Part shown: piece by piece, positions 1-6,472 of the stretch
Layout: each line of letters starts with the position of its first letter
Numbering within the stretch: the first letter of the stretch is position 1
From: Pseudomonadota bacterium
GTDB lineage: Bacteria; Pseudomonadota; Alphaproteobacteria; Caulobacterales; Caulobacteraceae
Length of the DNA: 9,506 nt
Direction of reading: 5' to 3'
Assembly (NCBI GenBank): GCA_023433585.1
Contig: JAEZCL010000080.1
Span: forward strand, 1 to 9,506
Made by a program: the position numbers and the translations under genes
The notes under the pieces: model-generated
What the model was told of the DNA's origin: nothing
Databases searched by the model: none
What the model saw: only the letters and a program-made list of their open reading frames with translations

Positions 1-359
1 GTCCAAAGTGCGACACTGAGTTCGACCCCGAGGAGGCCGTCAAGGCCCGTCGCGGCCGCGGCCGGGGTCCCTTCGCCGACGAGACCGAAGAGGATCAGGT
101 CAAGGACAAGCCCGCCGCCGACGAGGACGAGGACGAGGAGGTCACCGCCCCCGAGATCGACCAGGGCGGCGACGAGCCCATCCTGACGCCGGACGATGAT
201 GACGAGGATGACGCCGGCGACGACGCCGGCATCAACGTCAGCGACGGCGATGACGACGTCGGCGATGACGACGACGATTCCGTGCCCTTCCTCGAGGACG
301 AGGACGACGATTCCATCGACGAGGAAATCACCAAGGGCGCCAAGAAGGACGACGACTGA
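1..359 (+). CDS. TIGR02300-family (FYDLN/acidic) protein, C-terminal part
   Basis: The reading frame starts at base 3 (bases 1-2 are the end of a codon) and stops with TGA at 357-359, leaving 118 visible residues. The first residues are PKCDTEFDPEEA. The cut codon ends in GT, so if it is TGT this is the second CxxC knuckle of a small zinc-ribbon-like head. A basic RRGRGRG stretch follows, then a low-complexity tail; by my count the visible part has 35 Asp and 17 Glu, with runs such as DDDDEDD and GDDDDD. TIGR02300 proteins combine a [KR]FYDLN motif flanked by CxxC pairs with just such a tail; the FYDLN motif itself would lie left of the window. The family has no assigned biochemical role that I know of. 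The acidic tail suggests contact with a basic partner or with nucleic-acid-binding proteins, which is inference. The family call rests on the tail and the single knuckle. Confidence 0.8.
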   Translation, partial: PKCDTEFDPEEAVKARRGRGRGPFADETEEDQVKDKPAADEDEDEEVTAPEIDQGGDEPILTPDDDDEDDAGDDAGINVSDGDDDVGDDDDDSVPFLEDEDDDSIDEEITKGAKKDDD

Positions 360-376
360 TCGTCAGTGAAAAAATA

Positions 377-427
377 GGCGGCGGATGGGCTTGATCGTCA
401 AATCGGCCTGACATAGGTTCCGCCGCC
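377..427. repeat. Inverted repeat between the acidic-protein gene and tRNA-Ala
   Basis: GGCGGCGGA at 377-385 is the exact reverse complement of TCCGCCGCC at 419-427, with a 33-base loop. Within the loop, TTGA and TCAA (391-394 and 398-401) and GGGC with GCCT (387-390 and 406-409) could extend the fold. There is no T-run after the right arm, so it is not a classic intrinsic terminator. It could be a processing structure, or simply coincide with the tRNA promoter it overlaps. Confidence 0.35.
391..419 (+). promoter_or_regulatory. Candidate promoter for tRNA-Ala
   Basis: A -35-like TTGATC (391-396) is followed after exactly 17 bases by a -10-like TAGGTT (414-419). This would start transcription near 425, leaving a leader of about 50 bases before the mature tRNA at 479. 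The -35 matches TTGACA at four of six bases and the -10 matches TATAAT at three of six, which is within what alphaproteobacterial housekeeping promoters tolerate but is weak evidence. Confidence 0.35.
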
Positions 428-478
428 TCTCGCCGCCCCATCCCGATGGACGCCGGCGAGGGACCGACCGAAAGGTTC

Positions 479-554
479 GGGGCTATAGCTCAGTTGGTAG
501 AGCGCTTGAATGGCATTCAAGAGGTCAGCGGTTCGACTCCGCTTAGCTCCACCA
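479..554 (+). tRNA. tRNA-Ala (anticodon GGC)
   Basis: This is a complete 76-base cloverleaf with encoded CCA. The acceptor stem GGGGCTA (479-485) pairs with TAGCTCC (544-550), with one G-T wobble. It is followed by discriminator A551 and CCA 552-554. The D arm contains AGCTCAGTTGGTAGAGC. The anticodon arm is CTTGA / TCAAG around the 7-base loop ATGGCAT, giving anticodon GGC, which reads GCC and GCU alanine codons. The T arm is AGCGG-TTCGACT-CCGCT. Alanine identity is supported by the G3-U70 wobble in the acceptor stem, the classic alanine determinant. It is a single gene, not part of an rRNA operon here. Confidence 0.97.
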
Positions 555-560
555 GTTTCT

Positions 561-603
561 TCAAGGGGTTGGACCTGACAGGCCCAACCCCTTGATCGTT
601 TCT
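561..603 (+). terminator. Intrinsic terminator of tRNA-Ala
   Basis: A perfect 12-bp stem, TCAAGGGGTTGG (561-572) with CCAACCCCTTGA (584-595), encloses an 11-base loop and is followed by the moderately T-rich TCGTTTCT (596-603). It starts only six bases after the tRNA CCA end. On the minus strand the bases after the hairpin are not T-rich, so it is probably a one-way terminator for the tRNA rather than a shared one with the convergent sulfotransferase gene. Confidence 0.75.
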
Positions 604-670
604 GGAGCCCGTGGGGACGATCCGGATCACCAGCCGGATTACAGAGCGATTGGCGTTCCGGAGCCGCGCG

Positions 671-1291
671 TCAGAACCTGTATCCGAAGGCCGCGATATC
701 ACGGGCGAACAGATCCTCGACCACCGCCCTCGCCCTGTCGTCAAACGCCGCGGGATAGGAAGGACGCTCCGAGGCGTTCTCGTGAGGAAGATGGGCGTCA
801 ATGCCCAGGCGCGTGAAAACACTTTGCGCATCCGTGGCGAGGTGCTCGAACCTTCCGACAAAATCCATCTGACTGACGCCCTGGTCGTCACAGATGAACT
901 CGACCTGTTCCTTCATGCTGTGGCGCGCCATCAGCCATGGCCGCCGTTCCTGCGCCGCCGTGACGAATTCCTGGAAATCGCGCATGTCGTCGATTTCCGG
1001 CACGCGCCCCGGGGGGTGCCGCGTGAGATAGGCGTGCAACGACAGAAACCGGTCCCACGGATTGCGGACGAAGGCGAAACGGAACCAGCCGTCCATGGTG
1101 TCGCCGCGAAGCCCACGCGCGTTCAGGTTGGCCCGGTTCTGATCACGGAATGAACGCCAGGTATCGTGCTTGGTGCGAGATCGACACCACTGGGTTCGCG
1201 TCGACCATGGCCGCAGGGCGGCGGCCATGCTGGTGCCGCCTGTTTTCGGGATATGGATGAAGAGGAACCGTTTCTCATCCGATATCAGCAT
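671..1291 (-). CDS. Sulfotransferase family 2-like protein
   Basis: This 206-residue protein probably moves a sulfo group from PAPS to a hydroxyl of a sugar or other acceptor. Near the N-terminus IHIPKTGGTS (residues 12-21) is the 5'-phosphosulfate-binding loop with the likely catalytic Lys16. FAFVRNPWDRFLS (residues 72-84) is the 3'-phosphate-binding motif, with Arg76 and Ser84. This pairing and spacing fit the Sulfotransfer_2 type found in carbohydrate sulfotransferases. There is no signal peptide or membrane anchor, unlike the Golgi homologues, so a cytoplasmic role is inferred. It is the last gene of the five-gene glycan cassette, 59 bp after the pyruvyl transferase-like gene. The ATG lacks a clear Shine-Dalgarno sequence. 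The acceptor is unknown. Confidence 0.85.
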   Translation of the reverse strand: MLISDEKRFLFIHIPKTGGTSMAAALRPWSTRTQWCRSRTKHDTWRSFRDQNRANLNARGLRGDTMDGWFRFAFVRNPWDRFLSLHAYLTRHPPGRVPEIDDMRDFQEFVTAAQERRPWLMARHSMKEQVEFICDDQGVSQMDFVGRFEHLATDAQSVFTRLGIDAHLPHENASERPSYPAAFDDRARAVVEDLFARDIAAFGYRF

Positions 1292-1350
1292 CGTGACAGA
1301 CGTCCGAAATAGCAGCGTCGGCGCCGAATCCCGCGCCCGACGTGAAGAGG

Positions 1351-2289
1351 TTACGCGTCGCGGCGCGGCGCATCAACGCGAGGGAACGTCGGCATGGCGC
1401 CCGCACGGCGGAGCGCGGCCTGCGTCTCCTGGATCAGCGCCGCCTGGATGTGGCCGATGTCGGGCGGTTCGGGCCGCCAGTCGATGCTCGAATAGGTCGG
1501 CGGCGTGTGCACCGGAATGATCTGCTCCAGATAGCTGAAGCGATCTCCTGGTTTTCTGCGGCAGATGACCAGAGGAATGCCTGATGCGAGGCATGGGGTG
1601 GCCGCGTGATGGAGCGGAGTGATTACGAGGGCCGCATGTCGGCGGTAGTATTCAAGAAGGTGGGCCGCGAATGTTTCTGCTTCCGCCAGATCCCGCTCGG
1701 TCAGCGGATGATTGTGACAGACTTTCCGCTGTGAAATGAACTCGAGCTTCGGCAGCAGTTCGGGCGGCATGCGCCCCAGGACTGAACCGGGAAAAGCGCC
1801 GGCGCCCGCCCCATAGACCGCAAGCACCTTGGTGGGCTCGATATCCGGCGGCCGGCGTCCGAACAGCATGGTCAGGCAGCCGGTGACGAAGGCCGCGATC
1901 CCATGGTCGTTCAGAATTTTCGCGGTGACCAGGTCACGGCATCCGATCGGCTCATGACGCTTCAGATACTCCAGCTGTCCGGCGATGACCCCCGCCTTGG
2001 CCTGGAAGCCTATGAAAACCGGGCGGACGCGCTCCGGGATCGGGAAGCATCGATCATAGAAGCAGCCGTTCATCAGGAGCGCGACCTCTGGGCCGTCGTA
2101 GTCCGCCAGGCTGTCGCGATCGACGGCGACCACGTCCTCGTCCGGCGCCCCGATTCGGCGAAGCGCCGTGCGGGAGGCGAGGGTCTGCATGAAATCCCCG
2201 AGGTTTATCGAGATATATCCCTGCGTCCTGAGCTTCTCGGCCATCGCCGCCGAATGTCTGTAACTGAAGGTCAATACGCCGAGCTTCAT
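1351..2289 (-). CDS. Polysaccharide pyruvyl transferase family protein (promoter-distal copy)
   Basis: This 312-residue protein is of the polysaccharide pyruvyl transferase type (PF04230-like), a family whose known members add pyruvate ketals from phosphoenolpyruvate to sugars. Visible marks are the N-terminal NLGDFMQTLA (29-38), the mid-protein GCRDLVTAKIL (116-126) and VTGCLTMLF (135-143), and the C-terminal ITPLHHAATPCLASGIPLV (223-241), which corresponds to the family's usual [ST]xRLHAAI-type segment. The classical arginine before LHH is replaced by Pro here (TPLHH), so activity or donor may differ. The ATG lies six bases after the upstream GT29-like stop codon, with an AGGA ten bases before it, which suggests co-transcription. 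The visible DNA looks less GC-rich than the dehydrogenase region. The family is confident; the actual donor and acceptor are not readable from sequence. Confidence 0.8.
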   Translation of the reverse strand: MKLGVLTFSYRHSAAMAEKLRTQGYISINLGDFMQTLASRTALRRIGAPDEDVVAVDRDSLADYDGPEVALLMNGCFYDRCFPIPERVRPVFIGFQAKAGVIAGQLEYLKRHEPIGCRDLVTAKILNDHGIAAFVTGCLTMLFGRRPPDIEPTKVLAVYGAGAGAFPGSVLGRMPPELLPKLEFISQRKVCHNHPLTERDLAEAETFAAHLLEYYRRHAALVITPLHHAATPCLASGIPLVICRRKPGDRFSYLEQIIPVHTPPTYSSIDWRPEPPDIGHIQAALIQETQAALRRAGAMPTFPRVDAPRRDA

Positions 2290-2295
2290 GGGAAT

Positions 2296-2832
2296 TCAGT
2301 CCTGAACCAACGACCATCCACGAAGCGAAACGAGCGCCTCGCAGAACAATTTCTCCGCGCGGTAGTCGTGCGGGCCGATGTGGTCTTTGGGCGTGTAGAA
2401 GGTAGGAGATTGCTTGAAATCAAATCCGTAGATCGTGACCTTTCCCGGGGCATGCTGATCCATCAGATCGAGAACCATGGCGCCGACACTGGGTCTCGCG
2501 CCGAGGCGATCGGAAAGCCTCCGCCATCTGGACAGGTCATAGAACCGCACGCCCGCGCTCAGGGCCCCGAGCGCGGCGGCCTCATCGCGCCTTTTCGGGG
2601 ACATCCAGACAAGATGGTCCGCGTCGAAAGCGGGGATGATGTCAGCCACCTTCGCGAATGTTGAAAAGGCCAGGATGCTCGTGCGCCGCCCCTGGGACGC
2701 GGGGGCCATGGGCAAGCCGCGATTAAGTGCGTGCGCGTCGATGGCGCCGCCGTGGTCCAGCGCCAGCAGAGATGAAGCGTTGCCGACGACCGCAACAGTC
2801 CGGCCCGACACCGCCTGTCCCAGGCGATCCAA
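2296..2832 (-). CDS. GT29-like (sialyltransferase-type) glycosyltransferase, short form
   Basis: This protein of about 178 residues resembles bacterial members of glycosyltransferase family 29. GRTVAVVGNASSLL with GAIDAH and NRG (about 10-39) matches the nucleotide-binding sialylmotif L. PSVGAMVLDLMDQHAPGKV plus IYGFDF (about 114-139) matches motif S. HDYRAE (155-160) has the H-x4-E form of motif VS, with the presumed catalytic His. No ATG is available at the 5' end. I chose TTG at 2830-2832 because GGAG (2840-2843) sits seven bases upstream; a TTG two codons earlier (2838) is equally in frame but badly spaced. Between IDAH and LNRG the chain seems several residues shorter than the usual 'IDxxDxVVRxN' pattern, so the acceptor or donor loop may be altered. 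Donor sugar unknown. Confidence 0.72.
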   Translation of the reverse strand: MDRLGQAVSGRTVAVVGNASSLLALDHGGAIDAHALNRGLPMAPASQGRRTSILAFSTFAKVADIIPAFDADHLVWMSPKRRDEAAALGALSAGVRFYDLSRWRRLSDRLGARPSVGAMVLDLMDQHAPGKVTIYGFDFKQSPTFYTPKDHIGPHDYRAEKLFCEALVSLRGWSLVQD

Positions 2833-2838
2833 TACCAA

Positions 2839-2998
2839 TCTCCGTGTCAGATCGAGAAAAGCGCAGATCCAGTTTCAAGGCGGAGCGAATATCCGGGTTC
2901 AGGTGGACCGCGTCCACCCGAACCGATTTCGCTCTAGCAGGCTGACCCGGGACATCCAACGAACCGGGGCTGGCTCCACTTCCACTCCGGGGCGACGC
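2839..2998. other. 160-bp spacer inside the glycan cassette
   Basis: Between the pyruvyl transferase-like stop (2999) and the short GT29-like gene lies a spacer far longer than the other junctions of this cassette except the 59-bp one before the sulfotransferase gene. I see no convincing promoter or terminator. On the minus strand the frame of the upstream gene stays open past its TGA through the spacer and into the GT29-like gene, but the translation shows no family motif. The frame of the GT29-like gene itself is open back only to a TGA about 14 codons before 2838. Residual or degenerated coding sequence is possible but not shown. Confidence 0.3.
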
Positions 2999-3925
2999 TC
3001 AGGCCGTTCGGTCCAGCCCTGCGATCATGCGAGCGAACATGCGCGCCTGCCCCTCACGCGCGGCTATAGCCGCCGCTTGTGCGTTCGCGGCCTCTTCGGC
3101 GATCCAGAACCAGGCGTCCGCTTGCAGGCTTTTCAAATCGTCCAGGGCGACGACCCGCCGCCTGTCGCCGAACACGTCCTGGACAAAGGCGGATATCTTG
3201 GATGTGTTCGACTCCACGGCCACGAAGGGCGTGCCGGTGGCGATGCACAGCGTCACGGTGTGGAAACGCCCGGTCACCACAAGATCATGGCTCGACAGCC
3301 AGTCCGTGAAGGCGCGCGCCCGCGCCAGGGCGGCGGCCGGCTCATAGGGCTCATCCGCACCGGCGACCATGCGGCGGTATTCCCAGCCCCGTTCATTGGC
3401 CAGGCCGCGAAGCCTGCGGTTGCTGTCCTTGAGCACGCTGTCGGTGACGCAGACCCCGCCGCGCGGCCGGGCGGCGAACTCCAGCCCGACCGTCAGGTCC
3501 GCACAGACCTCGCTGTTGACGCCCCAGCCCGCCAGTTCGCGGCGGCTGGCGTCCTCCCGCACGAACACGCCGTCAAAGGCCGAGACAGCGTCCGCCGTGG
3601 GCCGGTCGATGTCGCTTATGGTGGCGTTTATCAGAAAGGCCGGAACGCCGATGGACTTCGCCCACGGCCCGATCTCGGGCAGATACACGGCCCGGGGCCG
3701 GGTGGCGGAATGGTGGATGCTGCCCTCGCCGTTGACGATCACCAGGTCGATGTCCTCACGCCTCGGCAGCCGTTCAGGGTGCTCCCTCCAGTCGACCCGC
3801 ACCGGATGAAACCACGTCGGCGCGACCCCGGCCCTTTCAACGCCGTCGATCAGGGCCTTCATCACCAGTTGGCAGCCATGATGGTTCGTGGGCCGGGTGT
3901 CGTTGAAGACGGCGGCCCGGATCAT
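2999..3925 (-). CDS. Polysaccharide pyruvyl transferase family protein (promoter-proximal copy)
   Basis: This is a 308-residue member of the polysaccharide pyruvyl transferase family. The order of motifs is typical: FNDTRPTNHHGCQLVM (7-22, the 'N.GD/HHG' N-terminal loop), VNGEGSIHH (64-72), VREDASRREL (122-131), CADLTVGL (141-148) and TGRFHTVTLCIATGTPFVA (218-236) followed by ESNTSKI. That last block keeps the basic residue and the histidine (GRFH) that the second copy in this cassette lacks. The ATG overlaps the TGA of the upstream GT29 fusion gene by four bases (ATGA at 3922-3925), so translation is very likely coupled. The two copies share the fold-level pattern but little readable identity, so they are not recent duplicates. 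The product probably modifies or transfers a residue on the same glycan; whether it uses phosphoenolpyruvate is unproven. Confidence 0.83.
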   Translation of the reverse strand: MIRAAVFNDTRPTNHHGCQLVMKALIDGVERAGVAPTWFHPVRVDWREHPERLPRREDIDLVIVNGEGSIHHSATRPRAVYLPEIGPWAKSIGVPAFLINATISDIDRPTADAVSAFDGVFVREDASRRELAGWGVNSEVCADLTVGLEFAARPRGGVCVTDSVLKDSNRRLRGLANERGWEYRRMVAGADEPYEPAAALARARAFTDWLSSHDLVVTGRFHTVTLCIATGTPFVAVESNTSKISAFVQDVFGDRRRVVALDDLKSLQADAWFWIAEEAANAQAAAIAAREGQARMFARMIAGLDRTA

Positions 3926-5262
3926 CGCGCCCTCAGCCGCTCGGTGATCCGGTCGATCAGTTCCGGCTCGGACAGTGACAGGACGCCTTCCAGGCGTTCA
4001 TCCGCTTCGATCAGGTTTCGTTCCCGCCACAGCCGCATCAGCCTGGCGTTTCGCAGCACGTCATGCCCCCGGAACGACTGAACCAGGTTGATGTCGTAAT
4101 CCAGGTAGCCCGCATAGTGCGGCTGGGCGCCCAGGAAGAAATCCGCGTTGAAGACCTTGATCCGGCCTGGCCTGAAGCGAAGCAGGTCATGCACGATCTT
4201 GGGGATGGCGTAGGCGTTCATGCGATAGAACGGATTGACGATGCCGCTGATGCGCACGACCGCACGTCCGCGATAGGCGGCCAGCGCTTCCGGGTCGTCG
4301 AACCGCAGGACGATGTGACGCGGGCCGTCCGACTCCAGCCCCTTGAGGATCATCTCGCGGTGGTCCGGCTCGAAATTGCCGTTGAAATAGGCGATGTCCG
4401 TGCGTGCGCCGATGGCTGCGGCGTGCGGGCGGATGATGGCGGCGTCACGGAAATTGGTTCTCACGACCAGGTCGAAGCCGTCGATCTCGGCGCCTTGGGC
4501 GCGCTCGGGCGACGCCGCCCCGACGATGGCGATGCTCACGCCCCGGACCACTTGCGCGAACGCCGCATCCTCGGGCGCAGGATCCAGCATGTCCCACCAG
4601 GCGGCGGCCTGGTCCCGCCGCCCCGCGAGCAGCGACAGGCCGGCGCCGAGGTGTGCGTTGGCGGCCTCGCGCGGCAGGATAGCGAGAGCAGCGTCCCAGG
4701 CGCCCTCATCGGCATGGGCGATCGCCTGGTAAGACAGGCTTCCGGCCTGTGTCAGCCGCACCACCTCGGCCGCCTTGTCCTTGGCCTGACAGGCCGCGCA
4801 GACCCAGGCCCGTCGATAGAGCTGGATGTAGGCGCAGAACCACCAACTGTCCGGCATGCTGAGCGCCGCCGCGCCGGATATCAGCGCCAGGGCGTCGGCT
4901 TCGCTGTCCAGCGGGCCGTCGATCAGCGCCCACAGGGCCGGATCGCGCCGGTCCGATCTCTCCCGCCAGGGCTTGAGGCCCGCGTCCAGGGCGTCCGCCA
5001 TCCGCCAGGCCGACGACGACGCCTCATCCTCCCCCGCCTGTTCATGGGCCAGGGCGGCCCTGACCCACCCGTCCAGCGTCTGACCTCGGCCGGGAAATTT
5101 CGGGCTCCTGCCGACAGGTCTGTTCACGCCGTCCTGCGCCAGGGCCAGTTCCCGGAACACCTGGGCCGCCTCGTTCCACCGGCCTTCGCGCCCGAGCGCG
5201 GCGCCGCGGCGGGTCAGCGCCTTGGCGCCGCGGCCCGCTTTCGGATCCGCGACGGTCGTCAT
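3922..5262 (-). CDS. Helical-repeat protein fused to a GT29-like glycosyltransferase domain
   Basis: This 446-residue protein has two parts. Residues about 12-235 are Ala-rich amphipathic helices (for instance ALTRRGAALGREGRWNEAAQVF, and SYQAIAHADEGAWDAALAIL) of the TPR-like kind, probably a scaffold for partner or acceptor binding. Residues about 241-410 are GT29-like: GVSIAIVGAASPE with GAEIDGFDLVVRTNF (241-271) is a clear sialylmotif L. NAYAIPKIVHDLL and RIKVFNADFF (349-376) stand where motif S is expected. GHDVLRN (399-405) stands at motif VS but has Asn where H-x4-E has Glu. It is the first gene of the cassette; its stop overlaps the next start by four bases. No Shine-Dalgarno is evident before the ATG. 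No signal peptide or membrane segment is seen. Donor and acceptor are unknown, and the altered VS motif leaves activity open. Confidence 0.72.
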   Translation of the reverse strand: MTTVADPKAGRGAKALTRRGAALGREGRWNEAAQVFRELALAQDGVNRPVGRSPKFPGRGQTLDGWVRAALAHEQAGEDEASSSAWRMADALDAGLKPWRERSDRRDPALWALIDGPLDSEADALALISGAAALSMPDSWWFCAYIQLYRRAWVCAACQAKDKAAEVVRLTQAGSLSYQAIAHADEGAWDAALAILPREAANAHLGAGLSLLAGRRDQAAAWWDMLDPAPEDAAFAQVVRGVSIAIVGAASPERAQGAEIDGFDLVVRTNFRDAAIIRPHAAAIGARTDIAYFNGNFEPDHREMILKGLESDGPRHIVLRFDDPEALAAYRGRAVVRISGIVNPFYRMNAYAIPKIVHDLLRFRPGRIKVFNADFFLGAQPHYAGYLDYDINLVQSFRGHDVLRNARLMRLWRERNLIEADERLEGVLSLSEPELIDRITERLRAR

Positions 5263-5382
5263 GAGACAGCCGAATGCTCGACTGCCGGACGGAAAGGGGG
5301 GAGAGCATCCCCGCCTCGGTTGGGGGCCTGGACCTCCGATGATTCCAGCGGGTGCGTCATCCGCTCTTCCCTACGCGACTTT

Positions 5383-5406
5383 CCCGCGACGAGGCAAAGG
5401 CGCGGG
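5383..5406 (-). terminator. Weak hairpin after the dehydrogenase gene
   Basis: In the 146-bp spacer 5263-5408, CCCGCG (5383-5388) pairs with CGCGGG (5401-5406) around a 12-base loop, directly after the dehydrogenase stop codon. No T-run follows on the minus strand, so any termination would be weak or factor-dependent. A second small hairpin, GGGGA / TCCCC (5298-5302 and 5308-5312), lies closer to the cassette start. I found no -35/-10 pair I would defend in this spacer, although it is where a cassette promoter would be expected. Confidence 0.25.
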
Positions 5407-5408
5407 CC

Positions 5409-6470
5409 TCAGTTCATCCTGGCCATGTCGATGACGAAGCGGTAGCGCACGTCCGAGCGCTCCATGCGGGCGTAGGCCTCATTGATCTGGTCCGGGGCGA
5501 TCAGCTCGATGTCGCAGGCGATGCCGTGCTCGGCGCAGAAGTCCAGCATCTCCTGGGTCTCGCGGACGCCGCCGATCAGGCTGCCGGCCACGGCGCGCCG
5601 GCGCCACAGCAGCGGCATGGCGTAAACCGGCATGGCCTCGGTGGTCAGGCCCAGCATGACCATGGTCCCGTCGCGCGCCAGGAGGTTCAGGTGTCCGGCG
5701 ATCTCGTGGGTGGCGCTGACCGTGTTGATGATGAGGTCGAATGTCTCGGCCGCCGCCTTCATGGCCGCCTTGTCCGAATTGACCAGGAAATGCCTGGCCC
5801 CCATGCGCTCGGCGTCGGCCTTCTTGCGGTCCGAGGTGGACAGCACCGTGACTTCCGCCCCCATGGCGTGGGCCAGCTTGACCGCCATGTGGCCGAGGCC
5901 GCCCAGGCCCACCACCGCCACCTTCGAGCCCGGCCCCACGTTCCAGTGGCGCAGGGGGGAATAGGTGGTGACCCCGGCGCACAACAGCGGCGCGGCCGCG
6001 TCCAGCGGCAGGGCGTCGGGGATGCGCAGCACGAAATCCTGGTTCACCGTGATGCGGTCCGAATAGCCGCCCTGGGTGATGCTCTGGCCCACCGCCTCGC
6101 CAAGGGGATCGCGCGAGCCGTAGGTCTGGGTCATGCCAGGTCCGCAATACTGCTCCTCGCCCGCGCGGCATGCGGGGCAGGTGCGGCAGCTGTCGACCAT
6201 GCAGCCCACGCCCACGCGGTCGCCCGCCTTGAAGCGCGCGACATTCCCGCCCACCGCCGTCACCACGCCCGCGATCTCGTGGCCCGGCACGATGGGATAG
6301 CGCGTGCCGCCCAGGTCGTTGCGCGCCACGTGCAGGTCGGAATGGCAGACGCCGCAGTATTTGATCTCGATGGCCACGTCGTCCGGCCCCGGATCACGCC
6401 GGTCGAAGCGGTGCGGCTCCAGCGGCTGGTCGGCGGCGACGGCGGCGAAGGCGCGGGTGGCGATGGGCAT
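5409..6470 (-). CDS. Zinc-dependent NAD(P)-dependent alcohol/aldehyde dehydrogenase (CAD/YahK-like)
   Basis: This 353-residue medium-chain dehydrogenase/reductase is of the cinnamyl-alcohol-dehydrogenase type, whose bacterial members (such as YahK) mostly reduce aldehydes to alcohols with NADPH in the cytoplasm. Catalytic zinc ligands are visible as Cys42 (GVCHSD), His64-Glu65 (GHE) and Cys164. The structural zinc site is Cys95, Cys98, Cys101 and Cys109 in the CxxCxxCx7C pattern. The Rossmann motif is GLGGLG (188-193), followed by STSDRKK (211-217), where Ser/Thr/Lys rather than an acidic residue favours NADPH. The C-terminus NEAYARMERSDVRYRFVIDM is typical of the group. Length is normal. The ATG follows the DUF72 stop by two bases and has a Shine-Dalgarno inside DUF72. 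The physiological substrate cannot be read from sequence. Confidence 0.95.
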   Translation of the reverse strand: MPIATRAFAAVAADQPLEPHRFDRRDPGPDDVAIEIKYCGVCHSDLHVARNDLGGTRYPIVPGHEIAGVVTAVGGNVARFKAGDRVGVGCMVDSCRTCPACRAGEEQYCGPGMTQTYGSRDPLGEAVGQSITQGGYSDRITVNQDFVLRIPDALPLDAAAPLLCAGVTTYSPLRHWNVGPGSKVAVVGLGGLGHMAVKLAHAMGAEVTVLSTSDRKKADAERMGARHFLVNSDKAAMKAAAETFDLIINTVSATHEIAGHLNLLARDGTMVMLGLTTEAMPVYAMPLLWRRRAVAGSLIGGVRETQEMLDFCAEHGIACDIELIAPDQINEAYARMERSDVRYRFVIDMARMN

Positions 6471-6472
6471 GG

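Noticed and set aside
95..343. Minus-strand Ser-rich 82-codon frame
   Set aside because: The poly-Ser arises from reading GAC/GAT/GAG runs of the acidic tail in antisense.
517..891. Minus-strand open frame ending in VELSGVEPLTS
   Set aside because: Its C-terminus is the antisense translation of the tRNA-Ala gene, a well-known spurious ORF artefact, and the rest overlaps the sulfotransferase gene in another frame.
2723..2959. Minus-strand 78-codon frame through the cassette spacer
   Set aside because: It begins at a TTG, has no motif, and runs out of frame into the GT29-like gene; not enough for a gene call, though noted as possible remnant sequence.
479..5408. Second copy of the tRNA 3' end marking an attachment site
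   Set aside because: I looked for a repeat of the T-arm/acceptor sequence near the right edge of the cassette and saw none.
2636..5445. Long plus-strand open frames (481 and 460 codons) opposite the cassette
   Set aside because: They are antisense to genes with clear family motifs, have no recognisable domains, and show the Arg/Gly/His/Val-rich composition typical of high-GC shadow frames.
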